This document shows positions 16,688 through 25,412 of a stretch of DNA of 40,935 nt, piece after piece; position 1 is the stretch's first letter, and each line of letters opens with the position of its first letter. The position numbers and the translations under genes were made by a program. This DNA comes from Paenibacillus radicis (ex Gao et al. 2016) (GTDB taxonomy: Bacteria; Bacillota; Bacilli; Paenibacillales; Paenibacillaceae), in the NCBI RefSeq assembly GCF_014641555.1, contig NZ_BMHY01000002.1:614114-655048 (forward strand). The letters run 5' to 3'. Below the pieces are notes generated by a model. That model had not been told where the DNA came from. It was given only the letters and a program-made list of their open reading frames with translations, and searched no databases.

Positions 16688-18928
16688 ATGAGAGTGAAAA
16701 GAATTTTATGGTTATTGAACCATGATACTTTAAGTAAATTTGAGCTGCCTTTAATAAAAGATTTAGGTTTTGAGATCTTCACTCCAAAAAGTGCTCTTAA
16801 AGAAATCTTTCAATCAAGTGGTTCAATTACCTACGAGTATGATCATACATTAACGATTCCTAAAGATGATTTAGATTTATTGAATAATTATGATTTTTTC
16901 TCCAAAATGAATATGCCATTGCGTATAAAAAAAATAATCAATAGTCATTTTGAAATTGCATTCACATATACAGATACTTCTTTTCTAATTCTCAAACAAT
17001 TAATACATAATTTTGAAGGTAAAATATTTTTTAGAGCTTTTGGTGTAGGTCCATCTAATTTTACTAACTACACAGACCTAATTGATTACTTTCTTGGGGA
17101 AAGTGATAAGTTAAAATTAAAGCAATTAGGTAGTAGATTTGTTTTTTCACAATGCTACCCCAATCTTTGGGAGATAGAAAACGATTTTCTTAAAAATAAC
17201 TCTGTTTATATGCCATTAGGATTACCTTCTGAGTTTTATGATATAAAGGATCAGTGGGTAGGCGATCTGAATAAAATAATGTTTTTTTGTACAAGAATCA
17301 ATTACATTCCTGAATCCAAAAAAATATATAATAGTTTTAAAAAAGATTTTAAAAATTTTGATTATGTTATTGCAGGAAATCAGCCAGAACCTGTGGATGA
17401 TGATAAAGTTTTGGGCTTTTTAGAAAGAGAAGAATTGAATGAATATTATAAAAAATGCAAGGTTATGTACTACCACTCTACACACCCTCGCCACTTACAC
17501 TATCACCCATTAGAGGCAATGATAAGCGGTATGCCAGTTGTTTATATGGATGGTGGGCTTCTAAGTATTATTGCAAAAGGTAAAAGACAAAGCGGATGTT
17601 GTAAAAGTATTGCTGAGGCGAGAAGTAAGATACAAAGGATATTTGAGGGTGATATAAAGTTAATTAATGATATAAGAGAAGATCAAGAGCAAATTCTACA
17701 TAGTTTTTCATATGAGTATAATCTTCAACAGTGGAAAGAAAACTTTCTTCCAATGGTGGTGGAAGGATCTACTAATGGCGTTAAAAAAGGAATGTCGATA
17801 GCAGTATTTAATGCGGATACTATTTCACACTTTCATAAAAATGATTATATTTACTTGATGAATGCTTTAAGTAATGGTCTTAAGAAAGTTAATATATCAC
17901 ATAGTATTAATTATAATGTAATTGCAAACCAATATGATTTGGAAAATGAATATAAAAATCTAATAGAAAATGGTGTAGCAGTAAGAGAATATAATTTTGT
18001 ATCAAGTTCAAAAAAGGACATTGCTGGATCTTTGGAGCTAATGTTCAAACAAGAGTTAATGTGGTACGGTGAGTATTTGTTTCCTAGTGATCATGCACAA
18101 AATTATGTCGAGAGTGACTATTGGCTCTTTCTAAATGAAGATAAAATAGATAAACCAATTGCTCCAATCAAGCCTTTTGGACTTTATGTTGAAAGTTTAG
18201 GTGACCGCTATCATCAAGAAATCTCAGCTAATCGTATATCTAATTTTAAAAACGCTTCATTTATAATAACATATTCAGAGCAAACAAAAAATGACTTGAT
18301 AAAGCATTTGGGTTTAAGGGAAGAAAGTATTTTTATTATTCCTTTTCTATATTCAACGCCTGTTTTAAATAACAATTTATTATTGGTGGAGGATCATATT
18401 GTTTTAGAATTAGATGCAAGTAATCCTAACTTTATTAAGAAAATTATTCAAAGTATAAATGACTATTATAGTCTATATGTTGGGAATTACAAAGTAGCAA
18501 TTAATATTAATGAGTATAATGAAGATGAACATGGAGACTTGTGGAATGAACTAGTTAATATTGTTCATAAATCAAAATACATTAAAGATAAAGTAACTCT
18601 ACATAAAGAATTAGGTGTGAATGAATATAATTTACTATATTCGCACTCAAAAAAGATAATAATACCGCGTTATATAAAAAATATAGGGTTTAAATTAGCA
18701 AAAGCAATGTATTTTAAAAAACATATTATATTAAATGAATATCTATTCAATAGAAAGTATGAAGAGATCGGATATACTATTGAATATAAAAAATTCTTTG
18801 AAAAAGAAAACGATTTATTTAATGCTATTTCAGAGCCAGTGAAGCTTATAATATATGCAATCGAGGCTGAAGGTTTAACTGAACCTAACGCGAACGAATT
18901 ATCAAATTTTTGGGAGAAAATACTATGA
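16688..18928 (+). CDS. large tandem GT-B-like glycosyltransferase (746 aa)
   Basis: GAGGGG lies shortly before the ATG. The N-terminal part (about 1-370) looks like one glycosyltransferase: YYHSTHPRHLHYHPLEAMISGMPVVYMDGG resembles the donor-binding segment of GT4-type enzymes, with E at the position of the second catalytic acid. The C-terminal part (about 380-746) begins anew with MSIAVFNADTISHFHKND and carries a second GT-B-like pattern (FIITYSEQTKNDLIKHLGL, then LYSHSKKIIIPRYIKNIGFKLAKAMYFKKHIIL). It may therefore hold two transferase modules. The family is not recognised. The DNA is among the most AT-rich in the window. The end overlaps the next gene by 4 bases (ATGA). Confidence 0.7.
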   Translation: MRVKRILWLLNHDTLSKFELPLIKDLGFEIFTPKSALKEIFQSSGSITYEYDHTLTIPKDDLDLLNNYDFFSKMNMPLRIKKIINSHFEIAFTYTDTSFLILKQLIHNFEGKIFFRAFGVGPSNFTNYTDLIDYFLGESDKLKLKQLGSRFVFSQCYPNLWEIENDFLKNNSVYMPLGLPSEFYDIKDQWVGDLNKIMFFCTRINYIPESKKIYNSFKKDFKNFDYVIAGNQPEPVDDDKVLGFLEREELNEYYKKCKVMYYHSTHPRHLHYHPLEAMISGMPVVYMDGGLLSIIAKGKRQSGCCKSIAEARSKIQRIFEGDIKLINDIREDQEQILHSFSYEYNLQQWKENFLPMVVEGSTNGVKKGMSIAVFNADTISHFHKNDYIYLMNALSNGLKKVNISHSINYNVIANQYDLENEYKNLIENGVAVREYNFVSSSKKDIAGSLELMFKQELMWYGEYLFPSDHAQNYVESDYWLFLNEDKIDKPIAPIKPFGLYVESLGDRYHQEISANRISNFKNASFIITYSEQTKNDLIKHLGLREESIFIIPFLYSTPVLNNNLLLVEDHIVLELDASNPNFIKKIIQSINDYYSLYVGNYKVAININEYNEDEHGDLWNELVNIVHKSKYIKDKVTLHKELGVNEYNLLYSHSKKIIIPRYIKNIGFKLAKAMYFKKHIILNEYLFNRKYEEIGYTIEYKKFFEKENDLFNAISEPVKLIIYAIEAEGLTEPNANELSNFWEKIL

Positions 18929-20523
18929 GTAAGCTAGCGATTTTCCTTGGTTTTCAGCCAGGAGTTAAATTAACAAATGAAGGAATCGGTAGATTGTTAG
19001 CGTTTATTTTGAAAGAAAAAGTAAATGAAAGTGATTCTGTTGTTCTTGTTAGTCCCGCTTGGCTAAATGATTCTATAGAAAGTTTATTGGATGATAATAA
19101 GATTTCAAAAGATAAATTTGAAATTCTATCTACAAGAAAAGTACCTCTCGGTGTAAAGTTTAAGAGTTGGATGGAAAATAGAAAAAAACAAAGCAGAAAA
19201 AAATCATGGATAATGTTAAGACTAGAGAAAATGAGATCTAAAGTTTACAAAATTATCGAAGAGCGAACTTCGGATTATTTTAGTACACCTTTTGGGATAT
19301 GGTTATTTTTAAAATCTTTTCTATATTTAATATCTGGTTTAATTCTAGCTCCTTTTATAATATTTTGTACTGTTTTATATTTGTTAATTAAAACACTTAA
19401 AATTATAAAGAGAGTATCCAATCAGACCTTCATTAAATTATTGGTTAAGTCTTCAATATTAAAAAGAGTGAAATTCATTTCGAAAAACGGGCAACATAAA
19501 ATATATCAAATTGTTATTGATAATGAACTCAATAGACTAGTTGATATAATTAATAATAGACAGGATATTAAAGCAACCTTTATACCTTCAATGATTTGGC
19601 CGCAAATTAAACGATTAAAATGCAAAAAGATATTAGCTGCACCGGATATTGTGTTTTATGATTTCCCCACTCAATTTAGTGGCGTATCCGAAATACATAG
19701 TAGAATCCGGCAAAGTGTTGATTCTGCGGATCATCTAATTAGTTACAGTGAATTTGTGAAAAAACAGCATCTCATAGAAAAATGCGGGGTTGATGAACAC
19801 AAAATAACGGTGATTAAACATGCCAATGTAGACATGAGTGAACATCTGAAATTGAAAAAATCATTAGAGAAATATTATTCAGGTTCACAAAATGCTCGTC
19901 AGATTGTTGAAAAATATATTCACAGTAATTATCAGCCTAATCATGTACTATATAATTGTAATATAGAAAATATGGATTTCATTATTTTCTCGTCTCAATG
20001 TAGACCACACAAAAATATTTTTAATCTTATTAAAGCTGTTAATATCATCAATCGAAAATTATATGGGAATGTTAAGCTTATTGTAACTGGTGATATTTCT
20101 GGAGTAAATCAGATTCAAAGCTATATAGACGAAAATCATATGCGGAATGATGTTTTTATGATGTATGGTCTATCCTCAGAAGTATTATCAGCATTCAATA
20201 AATTAGCTAAATGCGCAGTAAACCCAACTCTCTTTGAAGGTGGATTTCCCTTTACATTTTCTGAAGCTTATTCTGTTGGAACTCCTTCAATTATGAGTAA
20301 TATTCCTGTAGTGAATACTGAAATTGATAGTTTAGAGCTCAAAGATTTAATGTTGTTTGATCCATATAATCCGTATTCTATTGCTCAAAAAATTGTATGG
20401 GCTATTGAAAATCATCAATTATTATACGAGAAACAGGAAAAGTTATTTGGGAATTTCGGTATAAGGGATTGGAAGGTTGTTGTAGATGAATATAATCAAG
20501 TGTTTAGAAAATTTATGGTTTAA
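18925..20523 (+). CDS. GT4-type glycosyltransferase with an internal hydrophobic segment
   Basis: The product has 532 residues; ATG 18925 follows GGGAG by 8 bases. The C-terminal half has GT4 landmarks: FSSQCRPHKNIFNLIKAV, VKLIVTGDISG, and the EX7E region FEGGFPFTFSEAYSVGTPSIMS. LISYSEFVKKQH fits the acceptor-side domain. Between about residues 123 and 165 lies a long hydrophobic stretch (WLFLKSFLYLISGLILAPFI and onward) preceded and followed by lysine-rich helices, unusual for GT-B enzymes and probably a membrane hairpin. It overlaps the 746-residue transferase gene, so the two are likely co-translated and may work on the same chain. Confidence 0.82.
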   Translation: MSKLAIFLGFQPGVKLTNEGIGRLLAFILKEKVNESDSVVLVSPAWLNDSIESLLDDNKISKDKFEILSTRKVPLGVKFKSWMENRKKQSRKKSWIMLRLEKMRSKVYKIIEERTSDYFSTPFGIWLFLKSFLYLISGLILAPFIIFCTVLYLLIKTLKIIKRVSNQTFIKLLVKSSILKRVKFISKNGQHKIYQIVIDNELNRLVDIINNRQDIKATFIPSMIWPQIKRLKCKKILAAPDIVFYDFPTQFSGVSEIHSRIRQSVDSADHLISYSEFVKKQHLIEKCGVDEHKITVIKHANVDMSEHLKLKKSLEKYYSGSQNARQIVEKYIHSNYQPNHVLYNCNIENMDFIIFSSQCRPHKNIFNLIKAVNIINRKLYGNVKLIVTGDISGVNQIQSYIDENHMRNDVFMMYGLSSEVLSAFNKLAKCAVNPTLFEGGFPFTFSEAYSVGTPSIMSNIPVVNTEIDSLELKDLMLFDPYNPYSIAQKIVWAIENHQLLYEKQEKLFGNFGIRDWKVVVDEYNQVFRKFMV

Positions 20524-20536
20524 TTAAGGTGGAGAC

Positions 20537-21115
20537 ATGAAAAAATTCATGACTATGATGTTTATTATTATGTGTTTATTGTCTATTAAAGCTACAACGA
20601 TTTATGCAACCCCTTCAGAAGATGTCAATATTATTGTTAATTCTGAGAAAGATCAATATTCGAAAATGTTTGATGTTGATTTGACGGTTCAGTTTAATAA
20701 AGAAGAGCTTTATAATGATCAAGTTTATTTAGCCTATCACCTGTATGATATTAATAATAAGGAAATATTATGGGAAGGTCAGAGGTTTCCAATATCAGTA
20801 AATGACAAAGGAATCAGTTACGTAAAACAAACTATAAATTTAGAATCAGGTTTATCTTCCTTAAAAGATAATTATGTGAAAGTTGTATTTGATTTGGTAG
20901 ATGAAAAGAATACTTATTGGTTTTCTTTAAATCCAAAAGTGAAAGTTTCTTCAGAAGTAATAATTTTTAATAATGATTATTTTAAAAAATTTGTTGGTAC
21001 ACTGAAGCTTTCGTTTACAAACCATCCCGTAATTTTCTCGGTGAACGCAGCTTTTTTCGTATTATTTATTTTTTTCTTCTTTAGAATCAGAAGAAGTGAA
21101 CTGTTTTCTAATTGA
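20537..21115 (+). CDS. membrane-anchored extracytoplasmic protein with a putative Wzt-C-like domain
   Basis: The product has 192 residues. A signal peptide (about 1-25) is followed by a beta-rich external domain (about 28-150), one C-terminal membrane helix (about 163-183) and a basic RIRRS tail, so the domain should face outside. The domain reads VYLAYHLYDINNKEIL, then WEGQRFPI, then VVFDLVDEKNTYWFS. This spacing recalls the beta-sandwich modules seen at the C-terminus of some Wzt ATPases and in other glycan-locus proteins, but that is from memory of a pattern, not a search. GGTGGAG precedes the ATG. It lies in the glycan operon after the transferases. It could sense, cap or hold the exported glycan. 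Confidence 0.6.
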   Translation: MKKFMTMMFIIMCLLSIKATTIYATPSEDVNIIVNSEKDQYSKMFDVDLTVQFNKEELYNDQVYLAYHLYDINNKEILWEGQRFPISVNDKGISYVKQTINLESGLSSLKDNYVKVVFDLVDEKNTYWFSLNPKVKVSSEVIIFNNDYFKKFVGTLKLSFTNHPVIFSVNAAFFVLFIFFFFRIRRSELFSN

Positions 21116-21133
21116 GAAGAAATGAGGTTTCCA

Positions 21134-21877
21134 ATGAAAGGCATCATCCTAGCCGGGGGTACAGGTTCACGCTTGTTCCCTCTAACTAAAGTTACAAATA
21201 AACATTTGTTGCCCGTCGGTAAGTATCCGATGATCTTTCATTCTATCGCCAAATTGAAAGGATCAGGGATCACGGATACCCTTATCGTTACTGGCAAAGA
21301 ACATATGGGTGAGGTAGTTAACCTATTAGGCAGCGGCAGAGAGTTTGGCATGTCTTTTACCTATAAAGTTCAAGATGAGGCTGGAGGAATTGCGCAGGCG
21401 CTCGGAATGGCAGAACAATTTGTGAATAATGACCGAATGGTTGTTATACTAGGAGATAATGTGTTTGCTGATGGCATAACAAGCTATGTTGAATCATATA
21501 GTCAGCAAACGTGTGGGGCAAAGATACTGATTCAAGAGGTTGATGACCCACAGCGTTATGGTGTGCCAGAATTATCTGGTCCGAAAATCGTATCTATTGA
21601 TGAAAAGCCACTAATACCTAAGAGTAACTTTGCTGTTACTGGAATATATATGTATGATAACCGTGTGTTTGATATTATCCGTTCGCTACGACCTTCTAGT
21701 AGGGGGGAGTTAGAGATAACGGATGTTAATAACGCCTATATTGCATCAAATGAACTGACATATGATGTATTACAGGGCTGGTGGACAGATGCGGGTACAC
21801 ATAGTTCCTATAGTAAAGCTAACGAACATGCCAAAGATGTTGTTTATGGTGACGAATTTGGACAGTTCAAAATGTAA
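21134..21877 (+). CDS. rfbA: glucose-1-phosphate thymidylyltransferase, short type
   Basis: The product has 247 residues and makes dTDP-glucose, the first step to dTDP-L-rhamnose. GIILAGGTGSRLFPLT is the nucleotide loop and NKHLLPVGKYPM the sugar-phosphate lysine region. DEAGGIAQAL, ILGDNVF, FAVTGIYMYD and LEITDVNNAY follow in family order. At about 247 residues it is the short Firmicute type (compare SpsI) and lacks the C-terminal extension of enterobacterial RmlA. ATG 21134 is preferred over ATG 21122 because homology starts there and AGG precedes it by about 6 bases. Confidence 0.94.
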   Translation: MKGIILAGGTGSRLFPLTKVTNKHLLPVGKYPMIFHSIAKLKGSGITDTLIVTGKEHMGEVVNLLGSGREFGMSFTYKVQDEAGGIAQALGMAEQFVNNDRMVVILGDNVFADGITSYVESYSQQTCGAKILIQEVDDPQRYGVPELSGPKIVSIDEKPLIPKSNFAVTGIYMYDNRVFDIIRSLRPSSRGELEITDVNNAYIASNELTYDVLQGWWTDAGTHSSYSKANEHAKDVVYGDEFGQFKM

Positions 21878-21893
21878 TTGGTGGTGATAAGCA

Positions 21894-22451
21894 ATGAATA
21901 TTATTGACACAGCGCTCGCCGGGGTAAAGTTAATTGAGCCCTCTGTCCATGGAGATCAACGAGGATTTTTCATGGAGAGCTATAATGAAAGAGATTTTCA
22001 TGAACAGGGATTGTTAAATAGGTTTATTCAAGATAATCATTCTTTATCTGCAGAAGTAGGTGTATTAAGAGGACTACATTATCAATTGAATCCTAAAGCT
22101 CAAACCAAACTAGTTAGAGTAACTGCAGGAGAAATTTATGATGTAGTTGTCGATTTAAGAAGAGGTTCTTCTACATTCGGACGATGGCAAGGGTTCCATT
22201 TATCAGTATCTAACAAGCTGCAGCTGCTTGTTCCTCAAGGCTTTGCTCACGGCTTCTGCACACTCACCCCAAACACCGAAGTCCAATACAAAGTCGACGA
22301 ATACTATTCTCCCGAGCATGATCGAGGTATCGCATGGAATGATCCTGCTCTAGCTATAGACTGGCCGACGTCGACGCCAATCCTATCGGATAAGGACAGC
22401 AAGCATCCGCTGCTTGCTGATGCCGAGAATAACTTTGTATATGAAGGGTGA
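21894..22451 (+). CDS. rfbC: dTDP-4-dehydrorhamnose 3,5-epimerase
   Basis: The product has 185 residues and a cupin fold. It inverts C3 and C5 of dTDP-4-keto-6-deoxyglucose. Catalytic and substrate motifs are DQRGFFMESYN-like (DQRGFF), QDNHSLS, LRGLHYQ with the catalytic histidine, DVVVDLR, PQGFAHGF, and YKVDEYYSPEHDRGI. GGTGGTGA lies before the ATG. Base composition changes visibly within the gene, from AT-rich before about 22200 to GC-richer after it. Confidence 0.95.
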   Translation: MNIIDTALAGVKLIEPSVHGDQRGFFMESYNERDFHEQGLLNRFIQDNHSLSAEVGVLRGLHYQLNPKAQTKLVRVTAGEIYDVVVDLRRGSSTFGRWQGFHLSVSNKLQLLVPQGFAHGFCTLTPNTEVQYKVDEYYSPEHDRGIAWNDPALAIDWPTSTPILSDKDSKHPLLADAENNFVYEG

Positions 22452-22460
22452 GTTGTACGC

Positions 22461-23483
22461 GTGAAACTACTTGTTACTGGCGGTGCCGGATTTATAGGAA
22501 GCAACTTTGTACTGTATATGATCAAGAAATATCCCGAGTATAAAATCATTAACGTAGATGCACTAACTTATGCGGGGAATCTTGAAAATCTCCGTTCAAT
22601 TGAGGGGCATACTAATTATTCTTTTGTGAAAGCAGATATCGCCGATAAAACTGCTTTGGAACCATTGTTTGCTCCAGGAGATATAGATGCTGTATTAAAT
22701 TTTGCAGCGGAATCACATGTGGATCGCAGTATTCTGCATCCGGAGATTTTTGTTCAGACGAATATTCTCGGAACACAAACGCTGCTTGATCTGTCTAAGC
22801 AGTATAATATCAACAAATTTGTGCAAGTATCGACAGATGAGGTATACGGCACGCTCGGCGACACAGGTCTCTTTACAGAAGAGACACCGCTTGCGCCGAA
22901 CAGCCCTTACTCAGCAAGTAAAGCGGGAGCAGATCTGCTCGTTAGAGCCTACCATGAAACCTTTGGTCTTCCGATTAATATAACACGTTGCTCCAACAAT
23001 TACGGACCTTACCAATTCCCAGAGAAGCTTATTCCGCTTATGATCCAGAATGCACTTCAAGATAAGCCGCTTCCAGTGTATGGCGACGGTCTTAACGTTC
23101 GCGACTGGCTGTATGTAGAAGATCATTGCAGCGCTATTGATCTGGTACTTCATAAAGGCCGGAATGGCGAAGTATACAACGTTGGCGGCAACAACGAACG
23201 GACGAACGTCCATGTTGTCAAAACGATTCTTGAAGAGTTGGGCAAACCGGATACTTTGATCACCTATGTGAAGGATCGTCTTGGTCATGATCGCCGTTAT
23301 GCGATTGATGCCGATAAAATCCGGAATGAACTGGGCTGGCAGCCGCAGTATCCTTACGAAAGCGGAATTAAGGAAACGATTCGCTGGTACCTGAATAATA
23401 CCGAATGGATGGAGCAGGTCGCATCCGGCTCCTATCAGCAATACTATGATACGCAATATAAGGATCGCCTGGAGGCGAAGTAA
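22461..23483 (+). CDS. rfbB: dTDP-glucose 4,6-dehydratase
   Basis: The product has 340 residues and is an extended short-chain dehydrogenase with bound NAD. TGGAGFIGSNFV is the cofactor loop, NVDALTYAGNL and AAESHVDRSI are family hallmarks, STDEVYG carries the active-site Thr-Asp-Glu, and SPYSASK the catalytic tyrosine and lysine. RCSNNYGPYQFPEKLIP and YVEDHCSAI complete the pattern. It starts at GTG 22461. The stop overlaps the first base of rfbD. The order rfbA-C-B-D is common in Gram-positive rhamnose loci. Confidence 0.96.
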   Translation: MKLLVTGGAGFIGSNFVLYMIKKYPEYKIINVDALTYAGNLENLRSIEGHTNYSFVKADIADKTALEPLFAPGDIDAVLNFAAESHVDRSILHPEIFVQTNILGTQTLLDLSKQYNINKFVQVSTDEVYGTLGDTGLFTEETPLAPNSPYSASKAGADLLVRAYHETFGLPINITRCSNNYGPYQFPEKLIPLMIQNALQDKPLPVYGDGLNVRDWLYVEDHCSAIDLVLHKGRNGEVYNVGGNNERTNVHVVKTILEELGKPDTLITYVKDRLGHDRRYAIDADKIRNELGWQPQYPYESGIKETIRWYLNNTEWMEQVASGSYQQYYDTQYKDRLEAK

Positions 23484-24343
23484 TGACAGTTGCAAAAATT
23501 AAAATTGTCGTAACGGGAGCAAACGGCCAGTTAGGCCGTGAATTGGTTGAAGGTAAGTTTGAAGAAAATACGGTTGAAATCATCGGTTTCAGCCGTAACG
23601 AGCTGGATATTACGAATTTGCTGCATTGCCGGGATGTATTGGCAAAGCATCGTCCTGACATTGTTATTCATTGTGCGGCCTATACAGCTGTCGATCAAGC
23701 CGAGTCCGAACCGGATGAGGCTTTTCGTGTAAATTCGGCAGGAACACGAAATGTTGCTGTGGCTGCAAGAGAGATTGGAGCAAAACTTTGCTATATTAGC
23801 ACGGATTATGTGTTTGATGGAACAGCAACGGTGCCTTACAATGAGTTTGATCGTACCCATCCGCAGACGGTATATGGAAAGTCGAAGCTGGCAGGAGAAT
23901 TTGCCGTACAGACGCTTCATGACCGTTTTTTTATTGTGAGGACGTCTTGGGTATTCGGCAAGTACGGCAATAACTTCGTAAAGACGATGCTGAGGCTGGG
24001 GAAAGAAAAGGATCGCTTAAAGGTTGTCGCAGATCAAATTGGTTCTCCAACGTATACGTATGATCTTGCGGCCTTTCTTATCGAACTTGTTCAAACGGAT
24101 TATTACGGAATTTATCATGTATCGAATACAGAAAGCTGCTCATGGTTTGGCTTTGCAAAGGCAATCTTTGAAGATAGTAGTACTCCGATACATCTTGAGC
24201 CCTGTACAACGGAGGAGTTCCCGCGTCCGGCTCCAAGGCCATTCTTTTCAGTTATGGACCATAGTGCTATACGCAGCAATGGATTTACTCCGCTTAGGCC
24301 GTGGAGGGAAGCGCTGCAACATTTCTTGAAGGATTGTGAGTGA
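23483..24343 (+). CDS. rfbD: dTDP-4-dehydrorhamnose reductase
   Basis: The product has 286 residues. It reduces dTDP-4-keto-L-rhamnose to dTDP-L-rhamnose with NAD(P)H. TGANGQLGREL is the cofactor loop, CAAYTAVDQAE the family motif, STDYVFDG the active-site strand, and YGKSK the catalytic tyrosine and lysine. RTSWVFGKYGNNFV and DQIGSPTYTYDLA follow. Its ATG overlaps the rfbB stop and its TGA overlaps the next start, so it is translationally coupled on both sides. The arginine/proline-rich PRPAPRPFFSVMDH tail is normal for the family. Confidence 0.95.
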   Translation: MTVAKIKIVVTGANGQLGRELVEGKFEENTVEIIGFSRNELDITNLLHCRDVLAKHRPDIVIHCAAYTAVDQAESEPDEAFRVNSAGTRNVAVAAREIGAKLCYISTDYVFDGTATVPYNEFDRTHPQTVYGKSKLAGEFAVQTLHDRFFIVRTSWVFGKYGNNFVKTMLRLGKEKDRLKVVADQIGSPTYTYDLAAFLIELVQTDYYGIYHVSNTESCSWFGFAKAIFEDSSTPIHLEPCTTEEFPRPAPRPFFSVMDHSAIRSNGFTPLRPWREALQHFLKDCE

Positions 24344-25311
24344 TGGCTGGAATGGCAACGGTAAGCGTTTGTATTGTCACGTATAACAGCGCCGAGGATA
24401 TTGAAGCTTGCCTTGATGCCGTATGGAGTCAGGTTCATCCGATTGAGCAGATTGTTATTGTAGATAACGCATCGGCAGATGGTACAGCGACACTTATAGA
24501 GCATTATGGTGGCGATGAGCGAATCTTCCTCGTGAAAAATGCAATTAATAATGGCTTCGCAGGAGGGCAGAATCAGGCGATAGGTCATACGGATTCCGAT
24601 TATGTTCTCGTATTGAATCCAGATGTGACGCTGGACCCTGGCTATGTGTCAAATTTAGTCGCTTTCATGGAAGAGAATCGGCAGGTCGGCAGCGCTACAG
24701 GAAGACTGGTGCTGTCGGCCGATCTGTCCATTATGGACAGCGCAGGTCTCGGTATGCGCCGGACAAGACAAGCCTATGATCTTGCGGCAGGGGAGCCTGC
24801 ACATAACTGGTCACAGCAGCAACAGGTGTTTGGGGTATCGGGAGCGGCTGCATTTTATCGGATGGATATGATCCGGGATCTCCAAATAGATGGTCAATTT
24901 TTTGATGAGGATTTCTTCGCATACAAAGAAGATGTAGATGTGGCTTGGCGCGCCAAGCAATTGGGATGGGTATCCTACTATATTCCAGAAGCAAGGGCCG
25001 TTCATCATCGGGGATGGAAAAAGGGAGGGCGGTCTACGATTCCTTTATTTGTGCGCAGACACTCCTATCAAAATCGCTTCTTCACGCTCTTGAAAAATGA
25101 GCAAGCCGGTTGGCATCTTCTGAAGTTAATTCCTTTGCTTGCAGCGGTTGAGACAGCAAAATTGTGCTATATTATACTTAAAGAACCAGGATTATTACGA
25201 TGCTGGCCAGTCATATTCCGTTCCATGCCGGATATGCTTCGTAAACGAAAATTAATTCAAATGAAAGTAAAACAAGGCCAAATGCAACTAAAACCATCTA
25301 ATAAGCGTTAA
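24343..25311 (+). CDS. GT2 glycosyltransferase, probable rhamnosyltransferase
   Basis: The product has 322 residues and a GT-A fold. VSVCIVTYNSAEDIEACL opens the nucleotide-binding half, IVIVDNASADGT follows, and NNGFAGGQNQAI plus LNPDVTLDPGY give the metal-binding DxD-like segment. FDEDFFAYKEDVDVAWRAKQLG is the acceptor and catalytic-base region typical of WbbL/RfbN-type rhamnosyltransferases. ATG 24343 with AAGGA 9 bases upstream is preferred to GTG 24340. It directly follows the dTDP-L-rhamnose genes, so L-rhamnose is the likely donor. A hydrophobic patch near 255-275 may be membrane-associated. Confidence 0.88.
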   Translation: MAGMATVSVCIVTYNSAEDIEACLDAVWSQVHPIEQIVIVDNASADGTATLIEHYGGDERIFLVKNAINNGFAGGQNQAIGHTDSDYVLVLNPDVTLDPGYVSNLVAFMEENRQVGSATGRLVLSADLSIMDSAGLGMRRTRQAYDLAAGEPAHNWSQQQQVFGVSGAAAFYRMDMIRDLQIDGQFFDEDFFAYKEDVDVAWRAKQLGWVSYYIPEARAVHHRGWKKGGRSTIPLFVRRHSYQNRFFTLLKNEQAGWHLLKLIPLLAAVETAKLCYIILKEPGLLRCWPVIFRSMPDMLRKRKLIQMKVKQGQMQLKPSNKR

Positions 25312-25339
25312 AGAATATAGACGTTGGTACTAGATGGGG

Positions 25340-25368
25340 TTCACCTATCTCCTAAATTTTGTTACAAT
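25340..25368 (+). promoter_or_regulatory. candidate internal promoter before the chain-initiating transferase
   Basis: TTCACC (25340-25345, 4 of 6) is followed after 17 bases by TACAAT (25363-25368, 5 of 6). It lies in the only sizeable gap in the glycan operon (25312-25412), so the last two genes may also be transcribed separately. Confidence 0.5.
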
Positions 25369-25412
25369 GCAAATAGAATCGAAATTTAAGAGAAAGTAGT
25401 GAAAGCGGTCCT

